A DNA stretch of 60,126 bases from Gammaproteobacteria bacterium (GTDB lineage Bacteria > Pseudomonadota > Gammaproteobacteria > Pseudomonadales > Azotimanducaceae), in the NCBI GenBank assembly GCA_028824555.1, contig JAPPDJ010000169.1, positions 1 through 60,126 on the forward strand. The letters are read 5' to 3'. The translations under genes were made by a program, and so were the position numbers. This document shows positions 52,005-60,126 of the stretch, piece by piece; within the stretch, counting starts at the first letter, position 1, and each line of letters starts with the position of its first letter. Under the pieces are notes generated by a model, which saw nothing but the letters and a program-made list of their open reading frames with translations, did not search any database and was not told the origin of the DNA.

Positions 52005-52588
52005 GCGGCCGAACCCATGCGTCGCAGAGCGTCGCGAACCAGCACTTCGACGGTTGCGCCCTCATGCGCCACGTCGTCGACGGCCTGCGCCGCTTCGGTG
52101 CGGCGATAGCCGAGCGCCACCAGCGCCAGCACGGCTTCGCTCGCCGGAGAACCGGGCACGCTCCGTGCCTCGGCAATCGGCTCGAAGTCGTCGAGGCGAT
52201 CGCGCAGTTCCAGAATCAACCGCTTGGCAGTGCGCGCACCGACGCCGGGCGCACGACTGATCGCTGCGCTGTCAGCGTTCGCCACGGCCTGCGCAAGCTC
52301 GGCCGGCGAGAGCACCCCAAGGATGGCGATGCCGAGCTTGGGGCCGACGCCATTCATGCGAATGAGGGTGCGGAACAGGTCCCGCTCGGCGACGGTGGCG
52401 AAGCCATAGAGCGTTTGCGCGTCTTCGCGGACTAGATGGTGGATGAAAACTTGGACCTCACCCGCTTGGCCCGCGAGCACCGCTGCGGCAGCCGCCGTCA
52501 ACTCGACCTCATAGCCGACGCCCTGAACGTCGATCACCGCCGACGTGCCCGCCAGTTCAAGCACGCGCCCGCGCAGGCGACCGATCAC
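52001..52588 (-). CDS. ruvA: Holliday junction recognition protein RuvA
   Basis: 195 aa. OB-fold domain I (about 1-62, [20 protein letters not shown]), tandem helix-hairpin-helix domain II ([40 protein letters not shown]) and the RuvB-binding domain III (about 145-195). Tetramer that grips four-way junctions. 76 bases separate it from ruvC. Confidence 0.97.
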   Translation of the reverse strand: MIGRLRGRVLELAGTSAVIDVQGVGYEVELTAAAAAVLAGQAGEVQVFIHHLVREDAQTLYGFATVAERDLFRTLIRMNGVGPKLGIAILGVLSPAELAQAVANADSAAISRAPGVGARTAKRLILELRDRLDDFEPIAEARSVPGSPASEAVLALVALGYRRTEAAQAVDDVAHEGATVEVLVRDALRRMGSAA

Positions 52589-52664
52589 GGCAGTGACCCC
52601 ACCACAGGCGGCTCGGCTGCATCCAGGGTCTGGCGAGTTTGCATGCGGGACCGCAACCCGAGGA

Positions 52665-53174
52665 TCAAAGTCGGGAGTCTGTCATGGATGCCGCGATTCC
52701 GGCAGTGCTGTTGGCGTGGCAGATGGCTACGGCTAGTGCGTCGGCGGCGTCTTCGGCGGGAGGGCCGTCGAGTGCGAGCAGAACCTGCACCATGTGCTGT
52801 ACCTGCTGCTTGTCGGCGGCGCCGGTGCCGACCACGGCTTGCTTGATGCGGCGGGCCGCGTACTCGGAGACCTCGACGCCAGCAGCCACGGCAGAGGCAA
52901 TGGCGACACCGCGCGCCTGGCCCAGCTTGATGGCGGACTGCGGATTGCCGGCGACGAACACTTCTTCGATCGCGAACTCGTCTGGCGCGAACTCCTCGAG
53001 CACCGCCGCCATGCCGCGGTAGATGTCGGCCAGGCGTTCCGGGAACGGGCCTTGGGCGGTGCGAATGCGGCCACTTGTCACGTAGCGGAGGCGGCGTGCG
53101 GTGGCGTCGATGATGCCGTAGCCGGTGGCGCGGGAACCCGGATCGACGCCGAGGATGCGCCGCTGGCCGTTCAT
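52665..53174 (-). CDS. ruvC: Crossover junction endodeoxyribonuclease RuvC
   Basis: 169 aa. The RNase-H-like fold begins [14 protein letters not shown] with catalytic D11. Further acidic residues are in [20 protein letters not shown] (Glu, about 70) and the C-terminal [12 protein letters not shown] (Asp pair about 145). Resolves Holliday junctions. Starts in overlap with yebC (ATGA). Confidence 0.97.
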   Translation of the reverse strand: MNGQRRILGVDPGSRATGYGIIDATARRLRYVTSGRIRTAQGPFPERLADIYRGMAAVLEEFAPDEFAIEEVFVAGNPQSAIKLGQARGVAIASAVAAGVEVSEYAARRIKQAVVGTGAADKQQVQHMVQVLLALDGPPAEDAADALAVAICHANSTAGIAASMTDSRL

Positions 53175-53914
53175 GCGCTATCGAGCACGCTGTCCGGGAA
53201 GTCGCCGTTGGAGTGCACGTTCTGCACGTCGTCGAGATCGTCGAGGGCGTCGATCAGGCGCAGGGCGCTCACTGCAGTGCCTTCGTCACAGGGGCTGGTG
53301 ACGCTTGGCGACATCACCGTGCCGGCGTGTTCGGGCTCGAGGCCGGCTTCGCGCAGGGCGTCGAGCACTGGGCCAAAGTCGGCGGGTTCGGTGATGACCG
53401 AAAGACGACCGTCTTCGTCGCTTTCGATGTCCTCCGCGCCCGACTCCAGCGCCACCTCCATCACCAGCTCCTCGTCGGTGCCGGGTGCGAGGCCGATGAT
53501 GCCGCGGCGGCTGAACAGATACGCCACGGAACCATCGGTGCCGAGATTGCCGCCGTATTTGCTGAAGGTGTGGCGCACCTCCGCCGCAGTGCGCTTGCGG
53601 TTGTCGGTCATGGCTTCGACAAGGATGGCGACGCCGCCGGGGCCATAGCCCTCGTACACCAGTTCCTCGACATCGCCGCCGTCATGGCCGCCGGCGCCAC
53701 GGGCGATGGCGCGGTCGATGGTGTCGCGGGGCATGTTCACCGACAGGGCGCCGTCCACCGCGGCGCGAAGCCGTGGGTTGTCCGCAGGGTCGCCGCCGCC
53801 CAAGCGTGCGGCCACGGTCACTTCGCGAATTACCTTGGTCCAGATCTTCGCGCGCTTGGCATCCTGCCGCGCCTTGCGGTGCTTGATGTTGGCCCACTTG
53901 GAATGTCCGGCCAC
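53171..53914 (-). CDS. yebC: YebC/PmpR-family transcription/translation factor
   Basis: 247 aa, opening [20 protein letters not shown], which is diagnostic. Central [20 protein letters not shown] and [12 protein letters not shown] are also typical. Known members regulate genes or help ribosomes translate difficult proline-rich runs. Conserved position between aspS and ruvC. Confidence 0.97.
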   Translation of the reverse strand: MAGHSKWANIKHRKARQDAKRAKIWTKVIREVTVAARLGGGDPADNPRLRAAVDGALSVNMPRDTIDRAIARGAGGHDGGDVEELVYEGYGPGGVAILVEAMTDNRKRTAAEVRHTFSKYGGNLGTDGSVAYLFSRRGIIGLAPGTDEELVMEVALESGAEDIESDEDGRLSVITEPADFGPVLDALREAGLEPEHAGTVMSPSVTSPCDEGTAVSALRLIDALDDLDDVQNVHSNGDFPDSVLDSA

Positions 53915-54274
53915 TGCTTGAGCTCCTTCTCCTCTTAAGGGAGGGCTTCTCGCCTCCCTATCGCGCCCTGAAGGCGCGTCGGCAGTTTGTCAGCAGGAAA
54001 TCTTCGGAGGGAGGGCACCAAGAGCTTGCGCCGCAGGAGCGGCGCGGAGGCGCCGCGTATGAGGTGCAAGCTCTTGGGGAGGTGGGGGCTGGGGCCAGAC
54101 CCCGAGCGTTAGCGAGGGGTTTGGCGGCGCCCGCCCTCCGTCGCGCCCGCAAGGGCGCGCATCTTTTGTTCGTTACCGAATGTCCTGCGCGCCTTGCGGC
54201 GCGATGGAGGGCGAGACGCCCTCCCTCCGAAGGCCCGTCCATTGCCAAGTCCGACAGACTGCTAGCAAGGGAGA
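53915..54274. repeat. Long cruciform and P1 repeats between yebC and aspS
   Basis: ccaagagcttgc (54018-54029) and gcaagctcttgg (54066-54077) are a perfect 12-base inverted repeat. The loop holds a second hairpin, gcggcgcggaggcgccgc. A P1 unit with its gcgccttgcggcgcg companion lies at about 54190-54228. Another gcgcccgcaagggcgc-type hairpin is near 54146-54161. No gene seen. The gap interrupts an otherwise tight operon. Confidence 0.7.
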
Positions 54275-56044
54275 TTACCGAACGCGGATGTGCAAGTCGC
54301 GCAGTTGGTGCTCGTCCACCGAGCTCGGTGCGGACGTCATCAGGCACGCCGCCGATTGCGTCTTCGGAAACGCAATCACGTCGCGGATCGCATCCGTGCC
54401 CAAGAGCGACATCACCAGCCGGTCGAAGCCGAAGGCGATGCCGCCGTGGGGCGGGCAGCCGTGGCGCAGCGCGTCGAGCAGGAAGCCGAACTTGACCTCT
54501 GCTTCCTGCCCCATGCTGAGTGCGTCGAACACCGCCTCCTGCATGGCGCTGTCGTGGATACGCAGGGAGCCACCGCCGATCTCGACGCCGTTGAGCACGA
54601 AGTCGTATGCATGCGCCAAGGCTGCGGCGGGGTTTGCGCGGAGTTCCTCAGGCGTGCCGGCCGGCTGCGTGAAGGGGTGGTGCGCCGGCGTCAGGCCGCC
54701 ACCGTGCCCCGTTTCCTCGAACATCGGGAAGTCCACCACCCAGAGCGGTGCCCAGCGGTCTTCCACCAGGTCCAGAACGCGACCGAGTTCGTCGCGAAAT
54801 GCGCCCATGGCGTCGTGGACGACCTTGGCACGGTCGGCGCCGAAGAAGACAATGTCGCCGTCCACGGCGCCGACGCGATCGAGGATCGCCTCAGCCACAT
54901 CTGCCCCCAGGAACTTGAGAATCGGCGACTGCAGGCCGTCGAGGCCCTGGCTGCGGTCGTTGACCTTGATGTAGGCGAGTCCACCGGCGCCGTAGCGGGC
55001 AACGAAGCCGGCGTAGTCGTCGAGTTCCCGTCGCGACAGCCGCGTTGCCGCGCCAGGGCCGCGTAGCGCCACCACTCGTCCGCCCGGGTCCTGCGCCGGA
55101 CCGGCGAACACGTTGAACGCCACGTCGGCCACGAGGTCGTCGATGCCGACGAGCTCGAGCGGATTACGCAAGTCCGGAGCGTCGCTGCCAAAGCGACTCA
55201 TTGCGTCGTGATAACTCAGCACCGGGAACTCGGGCAGGTTCACGTCCAAGAGGTTCTGGAACAGCGACCTCACCATCCGCTCGCCGATGTCCATCACCTC
55301 GCGCTCGCTGACGAAGGACGCTTCGATGTCGATCTGGGTGAACTCGGGCTGACGGTCGGCGCGAAGGTCCTCGTCGCGATAGCAACGGGCGATCTGGTAG
55401 TAGCGGTCCGCGCCGGCCATCATCAGGAGCTGCTTGAAGAGCTGTGGCGACTGCGGCAGGGCGAAGAACTGGCCCGGATGGGTGCGGCTCGGCACCAGGT
55501 AGTCGCGCGCCCCTTCGGGTGTCGTCTTGGTGAGCGTCGGCGTTTCGATCTCCCAGAAGCCCTCACCTTCGAGGAAGCGCCGCACCTCGCTGGCAGCGCG
55601 GGAGCGAAACGCCAGTCGTGCGAGCATCTCGGGCCTTCGGAGGTCCAGATAGCGAAAGCGCATCCGCACGTCCTCGCCGGCGTCCGAGTATTCGTCGAGC
55701 TGGAACGGCGGCGTCGCCGACGCGTTGAGGATCGTCAGGTCGCTGCCGAGGATTTCGATCTCGCCGGTCGCCATGTCCGGGTTCACCGCGCCTTCCGGTC
55801 GGGCGCGAACGCGGCCGGTGGCGTGCAGGACAAATTCGTTGCGCACCCGGTCGGCGATCGCGAAGCTCTGCTCGGTGTCAGGGTCGTACACGAGCTGCAC
55901 GACGCCGGTGCGGTCCCGCACGTCGAGGAAGATGACGCCGCCGTGGTCCCGACGGCGATGTACCCAGCCGGTGATTTCGACGGTATCGCCAATGTTGGCA
56001 GCGGTGATCTCGCCGCAGTAATGCGAGCGCGAGTGAGGTCGCAT
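54275..56044 (-). CDS. aspS: Aspartyl-tRNA synthetase
   Basis: 589 aa from ATG 56044, normal for bacterial AspRS. N-terminal OB-fold anticodon domain (about 1-110, [20 protein letters not shown]), class II core with motif 2 in [20 protein letters not shown] and FTQID (about 212-236), a GAD insertion (about 290-420) and motif 3 [11 protein letters not shown] (about 539-549). Attaches Asp to tRNA-Asp. Open sequence further upstream in frame belongs to the fmdB region in another frame. Confidence 0.97.
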   Translation of the reverse strand: MRPHSRSHYCGEITAANIGDTVEITGWVHRRRDHGGVIFLDVRDRTGVVQLVYDPDTEQSFAIADRVRNEFVLHATGRVRARPEGAVNPDMATGEIEILGSDLTILNASATPPFQLDEYSDAGEDVRMRFRYLDLRRPEMLARLAFRSRAASEVRRFLEGEGFWEIETPTLTKTTPEGARDYLVPSRTHPGQFFALPQSPQLFKQLLMMAGADRYYQIARCYRDEDLRADRQPEFTQIDIEASFVSEREVMDIGERMVRSLFQNLLDVNLPEFPVLSYHDAMSRFGSDAPDLRNPLELVGIDDLVADVAFNVFAGPAQDPGGRVVALRGPGAATRLSRRELDDYAGFVARYGAGGLAYIKVNDRSQGLDGLQSPILKFLGADVAEAILDRVGAVDGDIVFFGADRAKVVHDAMGAFRDELGRVLDLVEDRWAPLWVVDFPMFEETGHGGGLTPAHHPFTQPAGTPEELRANPAAALAHAYDFVLNGVEIGGGSLRIHDSAMQEAVFDALSMGQEAEVKFGFLLDALRHGCPPHGGIAFGFDRLVMSLLGTDAIRDVIAFPKTQSAACLMTSAPSSVDEHQLRDLHIRVR

Positions 56045-56085
56045 GGTGATTCCTTGGGTGGCCGCGGGCGCGGCCTTGGGGTCGG

Positions 56086-56490
56086 TTACGTCGTTGCCTT
56101 GCTCGCGGACGAGGACGCGCCGGAGGACTTGCCGCCGCCGTCGCTCGCAGCCTTGCCGCCGCCGTCGCTCGCAGCCTTGCCGCCGCCGTCGCTGGCGGCT
56201 TTGCCACCGCCGCTTCCATTGCTGGCGGCGTCCGCCGCTGGCTTGGCGGCAGAGTCGCTCTTCGCGTCGCCGGTCCCGGTTTCGCCGGCGAGATTGCGTT
56301 TCTTGTCGCCCGACTTGAAGTCGGTCTCGTACCAGCCGCTGCCTTTGAGCCGGAAAACGGGCGCGCTCAGGAGCTTCTTCAACTGCGGCTCGCCGCACTC
56401 CGGGCAGTCCTCGAGCGGCGACTCGGATGCCTTCTGCATGGTCTCGAACGCATGGTCACACGCACGGCAGGCGTACTCGTAGATAGGCAC
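56086..56490 (-). CDS. FmdB-family zinc-ribbon protein
   Basis: 134 aa. The N-terminal zinc ribbon has C8/C11 ([10 protein letters not shown]) and C29/C32 ([10 protein letters not shown]). [18 protein letters not shown] segment precedes a low-complexity A/S/G/K tail. Three copies of the unit GGGKAASD lie in that tail, encoded by a 24-base tandem repeat near 56142-56215. The family is of unknown function, often next to aspS. The tail length may vary between strains by slippage, always in frame. Confidence 0.9.
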   Translation of the reverse strand: MPIYEYACRACDHAFETMQKASESPLEDCPECGEPQLKKLLSAPVFRLKGSGWYETDFKSGDKKRNLAGETGTGDAKSDSAAKPAADAASNGSGGGKAASDGGGKAASDGGGKAASDGGGKSSGASSSASKATT

Positions 56491-56615
56491 TGGCGAGAAA
56501 CTCCTCTTAAGTCAACGTGTGGATCACCGCCGCTTTGAAACGCGCGTCAGACGGCTACAAGCGGCCTGCAGACGTGCTGCAAAGCACGAATTTGCGTTTT
56601 TTTCAAGGGGCGATC

Positions 56616-56644
56616 TTGGCTTTGGCAAACCAATCAAGTATAAA
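56616..56644 (+). promoter_or_regulatory. Sigma70-like promoter of the HU-like gene
   Basis: ttggct (56616-56621), 17-base spacer, tataaa (56639-56644). The hexamers match the consensus at four and five of six positions. It lies about 115 bases before the start codon of the HU-like protein, and this stretch is clearly AT-richer than its surroundings. Confidence 0.6.
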
Positions 56645-56758
56645 GCGTTTCCGACGGATCGGCTTCATCGGATGGGTGCGGTTCCCGGCATGTTCGGGGC
56701 CACGTTTCCCGACAGACGCCGGATGCCCGAAGCAGGCACAGCACACGAGGAAGCGCTC

Positions 56759-57127
56759 ATGGCTCGAACCCCCGCCGCGAAATCCAAGACCAAGCCCAAG
56801 GCCCCGAAGCGTCCTCCCGCCATCAAGGAGAGGATGACCAAGGCGGCGATGGTGCAGGAGATGGCCGAGCGGACGGAACTGTCCAAGGGACAGGTCGAAT
56901 CCGTCCTCTCGGAACTCGAAAGCGTCATCGAACGGCACGTCCGCTCCCGCGCCGCCGGGGAGTTTGTCTTGCCGGGGCTCATCAAGATCAGCCGCGCCAA
57001 GCGCAAGGCGCAGAAGAAGAAGGCCGGCCGCAACCCCGCCACGGGGGAGGAGATCGTGATTGCCGCCAAGCCGGCGCAAACGGTCATCCGCGTCCGCCCG
57101 CTCAAGCGCCTGCGCGACATGGCATAG
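56759..57127 (+). CDS. HU/IHF-like DNA-binding protein with basic N-terminal extension
   Basis: 122 aa from ATG 56759 with gagga about 7 bases upstream. The first about 25 residues are rich in K, P and A (AAKSKTKPKAPKRPP). The HU fold follows (about 26-122): MTKAAMVQEMAERTELSKGQ, VESVLSELESVIERHV, then LPGLIKISRAKR and GRNPATGEEIVIAAKP with the proline arm. Such lysine-rich HU variants compact or organise DNA; the tail adds non-specific affinity. Confidence 0.9.
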   Translation: MARTPAAKSKTKPKAPKRPPAIKERMTKAAMVQEMAERTELSKGQVESVLSELESVIERHVRSRAAGEFVLPGLIKISRAKRKAQKKKAGRNPATGEEIVIAAKPAQTVIRVRPLKRLRDMA

Positions 57128-57358
57128 CGACTGCTCCCGAATTCGGGGGCAGCGCAGCACAACCACGCCTGCCGGCTTGGGCCGGCCCTGGTGCATTGGG
57201 CCTCGCCAAATTGACGTAGGGGCAACCCTAGTGGACGCCTGTGCAAGCGCGCCCTCGAGGGCCCGTTGGCAGTTCGCTGGATTGGATTGCCGCGAACCGA
57301 GGCCGTTCAAGATGCAAACACGGGCGAGGACGAGCTTCGCCCCTACGAGGCCCCGCCA
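57128..57358. terminator. Intergenic gap with GC hairpin after the HU-like gene
   Basis: gccggc-ttgg-gccggc (57171-57186) is a perfect short hairpin 44 bases after the stop codon but no T-run follows, so it is at best a weak terminator. A cgggcgagg-acgagc-ttcgcccc hairpin precedes proS at about 57323-57346. No gene seen. Confidence 0.35.
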
Positions 57359-59086
57359 ATGAGAAGCAGCCAACTCCTCATCCCCACGCTACGCGAAACT
57401 CCGGCGGACGCGGAGGTCGCGAGTCATATCCTGCTCGTGCGCGGCGGCTTCATCCGCCGCCTCACCACCGGTGCCTACACCTGGCTGCCGCTCGGCCTGC
57501 GCGTGCTGAAGCGCATCGAGGCCATCGTTCGCGAGGAGCTAGCCCGTGCCGGGGCGCAGGAAGTGCTGATGCCGGTGGTGCAGCCGGCGGAGCTGTGGCG
57601 CGAGAGTGGGCGCTGGGACACGATGGGGCCGGAAATGCTGCGGTTCACCGACCGCCACGACCGCGAGTATTGCCTGAGCCCTACCCAGGAGGAGGTCGTG
57701 ACCGACCTTTTTCGTCGCGTTGTGACGAGCTACCGCCACCTGCCCTGCAACCTGTATCACATCCAGACCAAGTTCCGCGACGAAATCCGTCCGCGGTTTG
57801 GCCTCATGCGGGCGCGCGAATTCCTGATGAAGGACGGCTATTCGTTCCATCTCGACGACGCGTCGTTCGAGGCCGCCTACGCCGCCATGCACGACTGCTA
57901 CTCCGCGATCCTGCGCCGCTTGGGACTCGACTTTCGAGCGGTGGACGCGGACCCAGGTGCCATGGGCGACGGCGACTCGCACGAGTTCCACGTGCTCGCA
58001 GGTTCAGGCGAAGACACCATCGCCTTCAGTCCCGCAAGCGACTATGCAGCCAATCTGGAGAAGGCCGAAGCGCCCGCCCTCGCCGATGACCATCCGGTGC
58101 AGCCGATGCAAACCGTCCCAACGCCGGGCATGAAGACCATCGCCGACGTGAGCGCGCATTTGCGACTGCCGGCGTCGCGTTGCGTCAAGACCCTCATCGT
58201 CCACGCCGAGACGGACGAGGAAGCGCCGGCGCTCGCCGCCCTGATCGTGCGGGGCGACCACGAGTTGAACGAGGCCAAGGCTGCGCGCCTCGCCGGCATC
58301 CGCCGGCCGCTGACGTTTGCCACCGACGCGGAGATTGAAGCCGCAGTGGGTGCGAGCCCAGGATCACTGGGGCCGGTGGGCCTCTCGCTGCCGATCATCG
58401 CCGACCGCACCGCCGCTGCCATGACGAGTTTCGTCTGCGGCGCCAACGAGGACGACAAGCACCACGTCGGCGTCAACTGGGAGCGCGACGTCGGCAGCGT
58501 GCAGGCTGCGGACATTCGCGAGGTCTTGCCCGGTGACATGGCGGCCGATGGCAGCGGGCCACTGAGCTTCCGCCGTGGCATCGAGGTGGGCCACATCTTC
58601 AAGCTCGGCGACAAATACACGAGGTCAATGGACGTATCCGTGCAGGATCGCGACGGCCGTGCCGTCACGCCCATCATGGGCTGCTATGGCTTCGGTGTGT
58701 CGCGCACCGTGGCGGCGGTGGTCGAGCAATGCCACGACGAACGCGGCATCGTCTGGCCGACTTCAATTGCTCCGTTTACGACGCATATCGTCGCCTTAAC
58801 CGGGCGGAAGTCCACCGCAGTGGAAGCTGCGGCATCGCGTCTCTACGAAGAGCTGACCGCAGCCGGCGTCGATGTGCTGCTCGACGACCGCGACGAGCGC
58901 CCCGGCGTCAAGTTTGCCGATGCGGACCTCATCGGCATCCCGCACCGCATAACGGTTGGCGAGCGCGGCCTCAAGACGGGCATCGTCGAGTACGCCCGCC
59001 GCGATGGTTCGGAAACACGCGAGCTATCCCTGGAGGAAGCCGCCGCGTACCTCACTCGAGCCGTGACCCAGCCCGCTAACCCCTGA
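57359..59086 (+). CDS. proS: Prolyl-tRNA synthetase, bacterial type with editing domain
   Basis: 575 aa from ATG 57359, usual length. The class II core opens with LLVRGGFIRRLTTGAYTWLP and motif 2 region KFRDEIRPRFGLMRAREFLM. An inserted editing domain (about 225-385) contains KTLIVHAETDEEAPALAALI, ILRGDH-like VRGDHELNEAKA and GPVGL. The anticodon-binding domain ends the protein (DVLLDDRDERPGVKFADADL). Attaches Pro to tRNA-Pro and clears Ala-tRNA-Pro. Confidence 0.96.
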   Translation: MRSSQLLIPTLRETPADAEVASHILLVRGGFIRRLTTGAYTWLPLGLRVLKRIEAIVREELARAGAQEVLMPVVQPAELWRESGRWDTMGPEMLRFTDRHDREYCLSPTQEEVVTDLFRRVVTSYRHLPCNLYHIQTKFRDEIRPRFGLMRAREFLMKDGYSFHLDDASFEAAYAAMHDCYSAILRRLGLDFRAVDADPGAMGDGDSHEFHVLAGSGEDTIAFSPASDYAANLEKAEAPALADDHPVQPMQTVPTPGMKTIADVSAHLRLPASRCVKTLIVHAETDEEAPALAALIVRGDHELNEAKAARLAGIRRPLTFATDAEIEAAVGASPGSLGPVGLSLPIIADRTAAAMTSFVCGANEDDKHHVGVNWERDVGSVQAADIREVLPGDMAADGSGPLSFRRGIEVGHIFKLGDKYTRSMDVSVQDRDGRAVTPIMGCYGFGVSRTVAAVVEQCHDERGIVWPTSIAPFTTHIVALTGRKSTAVEAAASRLYEELTAAGVDVLLDDRDERPGVKFADADLIGIPHRITVGERGLKTGIVEYARRDGSETRELSLEEAAAYLTRAVTQPANP

Positions 59087-59122
59087 CCCAAGTCCTGCCT
59101 ATGGCGGTTTCGGGGGAGACCC

Positions 59123-59629
59123 TCATGGATCGTCCGGACTGTTCCCCATCGCCGCCATCAGCGACTCGCGAGTCTGTGGCCCCACCAGCACCGCGTGCAG
59201 GCTGCCGTCCGGGGCGACGACCAAAGTTGTGGGGAGCACCTCCGGTCGCCTAGCGCCCCAGCGTTCGCGCGGATCGTGCAGGGCGACGGGGAAACGAATG
59301 CCTAGGTCGGTGATGTCTGCCTGCAGTTCCGATCCGGCAAGGCCATCGAAATTGACCCCAAGCACTGTCGTGCCGGCCTCGTGCAGCTCGTTCAGTTCCG
59401 GCACCTCGACGCGGCACGGGGCGCACCACTTGGCCCAGTAGTTCACCAGCAGCCAGTCGCCCTCCAGCGTGCTCCAAAGCTGCTCGGAGCCGTCCGCCAG
59501 CACTAGCTCCTCGGTCGGATTGCACGCCGCCATGGTCGCGAGCGCGACGGCCGCGCAAAGCACGCGCAGTCGCCCACGGGGACCGTCAATGAATGATCGG
59601 TGGCGCTGGCGGGTGGTCAGGAAGGTCAT
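59123..59629 (-). CDS. TlpA-like thioredoxin-fold lipoprotein
   Basis: 168 aa from ATG 59629, which overlaps the end of the upstream gene by 44 bases; a GTG at about 59568 would shorten this but cut into the signal peptide. Lipobox region LATMAAC suggests lipid attachment (about C36). The redox site is WCAPC in VNYWAKWCAPCRVEVPEL, followed by the cis-Pro segment VLPTTLVVAPDGSLH. Probably a periplasmic thiol reductase in cytochrome maturation or disulfide repair. Confidence 0.88.
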   Translation of the reverse strand: MTFLTTRQRHRSFIDGPRGRLRVLCAAVALATMAACNPTEELVLADGSEQLWSTLEGDWLLVNYWAKWCAPCRVEVPELNELHEAGTTVLGVNFDGLAGSELQADITDLGIRFPVALHDPRERWGARRPEVLPTTLVVAPDGSLHAVLVGPQTRESLMAAMGNSPDDP

Positions 59630-59954
59630 CCGGTTCGTCGTCCGCGATGGCATCGCCGCCCGTGATGGTGCCGCGCACGGCGTAGCGGCGGGTGACGATG
59701 GCACCGGCCACGACATTCGGGAGTTCGCGCAAGAACTCGCGCAGGTGGCGGGTTCGGAAATGCGCCGACAGCGCCTCCATGCTTTCCCATTCCTGGAGCA
59801 GGACGAGCGTGTTGGGGTCGCTTAGGCCGACGTAGAAGTCGTAGGAAATGCACCCGTCCTCGGCTTGCGTCGCCGCCGACATCTCGCGCGCCAGGCTCAG
59901 CGCCTGGTCCCGACAGTCGGGCTTGATGGGCATGGTGCCGTGGACGATGATCAT
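59586..59954 (-). CDS. Antibiotic biosynthesis monooxygenase (ABM)-fold protein
   Basis: 122 aa from ATG 59954. IIVHGTMPIKPDCRDQALSL, then CISYDFYVGLSDPNTLVLLQ and EWESMEALSAHFRTRH, give the ferredoxin-like ABM fold, with H in SAHFRTRH near the family's usual helix. These small cytosolic enzymes oxidise quinones or degrade related compounds. The C-terminal tail (DDEPDDLPDHPPAPP) is acidic and proline-rich, unlike the core, and overlaps the start of the next gene, so it may be a recent extension. Confidence 0.85.
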   Translation of the reverse strand: MIIVHGTMPIKPDCRDQALSLAREMSAATQAEDGCISYDFYVGLSDPNTLVLLQEWESMEALSAHFRTRHLREFLRELPNVVAGAIVTRRYAVRGTITGGDAIADDEPDDLPDHPPAPPIIH

Positions 59955-60126
59955 TGGGAGATTGTAGCGCCAACGGCGTGCCCCGTAGGGGCGACCCTTG
60001 TGGTCGCCCGTCCTCGCTCGGCGCAGGGCGTCGGCTAGGAGTCTGCGCCGTAGAAAACGGCGCTTGGCCGGAGTTGAGAACACTCCCACCTGGGAGAAGC
60101 CCCCCCTCCGAAAAGCGAGGCGCTTT
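59955..60126. repeat. Palindromic repeats at the right edge
   Basis: gtaggggcgacccttgtggt and cgcccgtcctcgctcggcgc (about 59985-60024) make one gc-rich palindrome. The last bases (from about 60098, ccctccgaaaagcgaggcgc) are the start of another P3-type element cut by the window edge. No gene is complete here. Confidence 0.5.

Noticed and set aside
55208-56482. 424-aa plus-strand open frame
   Set aside because: Antisense to aspS and the FmdB-like gene; no domain.

Overview
The window is 60 kb of GC-rich, gene-dense bacterial DNA. The strongest taxonomic signal is the minus-strand run aspS - yebC - ruvC - ruvA - ruvB - tolQ - tolR - tolA - tolB - pal - cpoB - queE - queC (about 44.4-56.0 kb), an order characteristic of Gammaproteobacteria. 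TonB-dependent receptors, Tol-Pal and lipoproteins show a two-membrane cell. No rRNA or tRNA gene was found, so no finer placement is possible. The mix of oxygenases, thiolase/DUF35 and amidohydrolase genes fits a free-living or host-associated heterotroph, but that is inference.

Region by region. (1) 0.5-11.1 kb: a MacB/FtsX-type export system (permease, HlyD-like adaptor, ATPase) with an NtrC-like regulator and its histidine kinase. A two-gene unit, an ECF sigma factor with a membrane tail and an alpha/beta-hydrolase-like protein without the nucleophile serine, splits the cluster. A small lipoprotein follows. (2) 11.2-12.9 kb: a hipBA toxin-antitoxin pair with visible operator sites. (3) 13.1-19.3 kb: a TauD-type dioxygenase with a small exported protein, a TIR remnant, a PH-domain membrane protein, an amidohydrolase and a TonB-dependent receptor. 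(4) 19.5-25.2 kb: glyA, then cysD and a cysN-cysC fusion (sulfate activation) and a ferredoxin-NADP reductase. (5) 25.4-30.4 kb: PhyH-type oxygenase, AlbA_2/ATPase regulator, SDR, NIPSNAP-like protein and YfcE-type phosphodiesterase.

(6) 30.6-40.4 kb is the accessory island and the most unusual part. Three unrelated-looking proteins with PD-(D/E)XK-type D...ExK motifs (one with a NERD domain and two membrane helices) and a PH-domain membrane protein lie on the same strand. Each is followed by a piece of a mosaic, non-coding repeat family whose best-conserved end reads tgtgtcgggt-n-ggcag. More copies, including an inverted-plus-direct pair, flank a serine hydrolase/secreted-protein pair, a RES-Xre toxin-antitoxin operon with a third overlapping ORF, and a hicBA pair whose antitoxin carries an extra N-terminal winged-helix-like domain. 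No integrase, transposase or reverse transcriptase is visible.

(7) 40.6-44.1 kb: thiolase plus DUF35 zinc-ribbon partner, and a D-aminoacylase-type amidohydrolase ending at a clear terminator. (8) 44.4-56.5 kb: preQ0 synthesis (queE, queC), Tol-Pal envelope machinery, RuvABC Holliday-junction processing, yebC, aspS and an FmdB zinc-ribbon protein. The operon is broken only between tolR and tolQ, where palindromic repeats and a 101-bp tandem duplication that includes the 3' end of tolQ have accumulated. (9) 56.6-60.0 kb: an HU-like protein with its own sigma70-like promoter, proS, a TlpA-like thioredoxin lipoprotein and an ABM monooxygenase-fold protein.

Several families of short palindromic repeats (REP-like) fill nearly all longer intergenic gaps.
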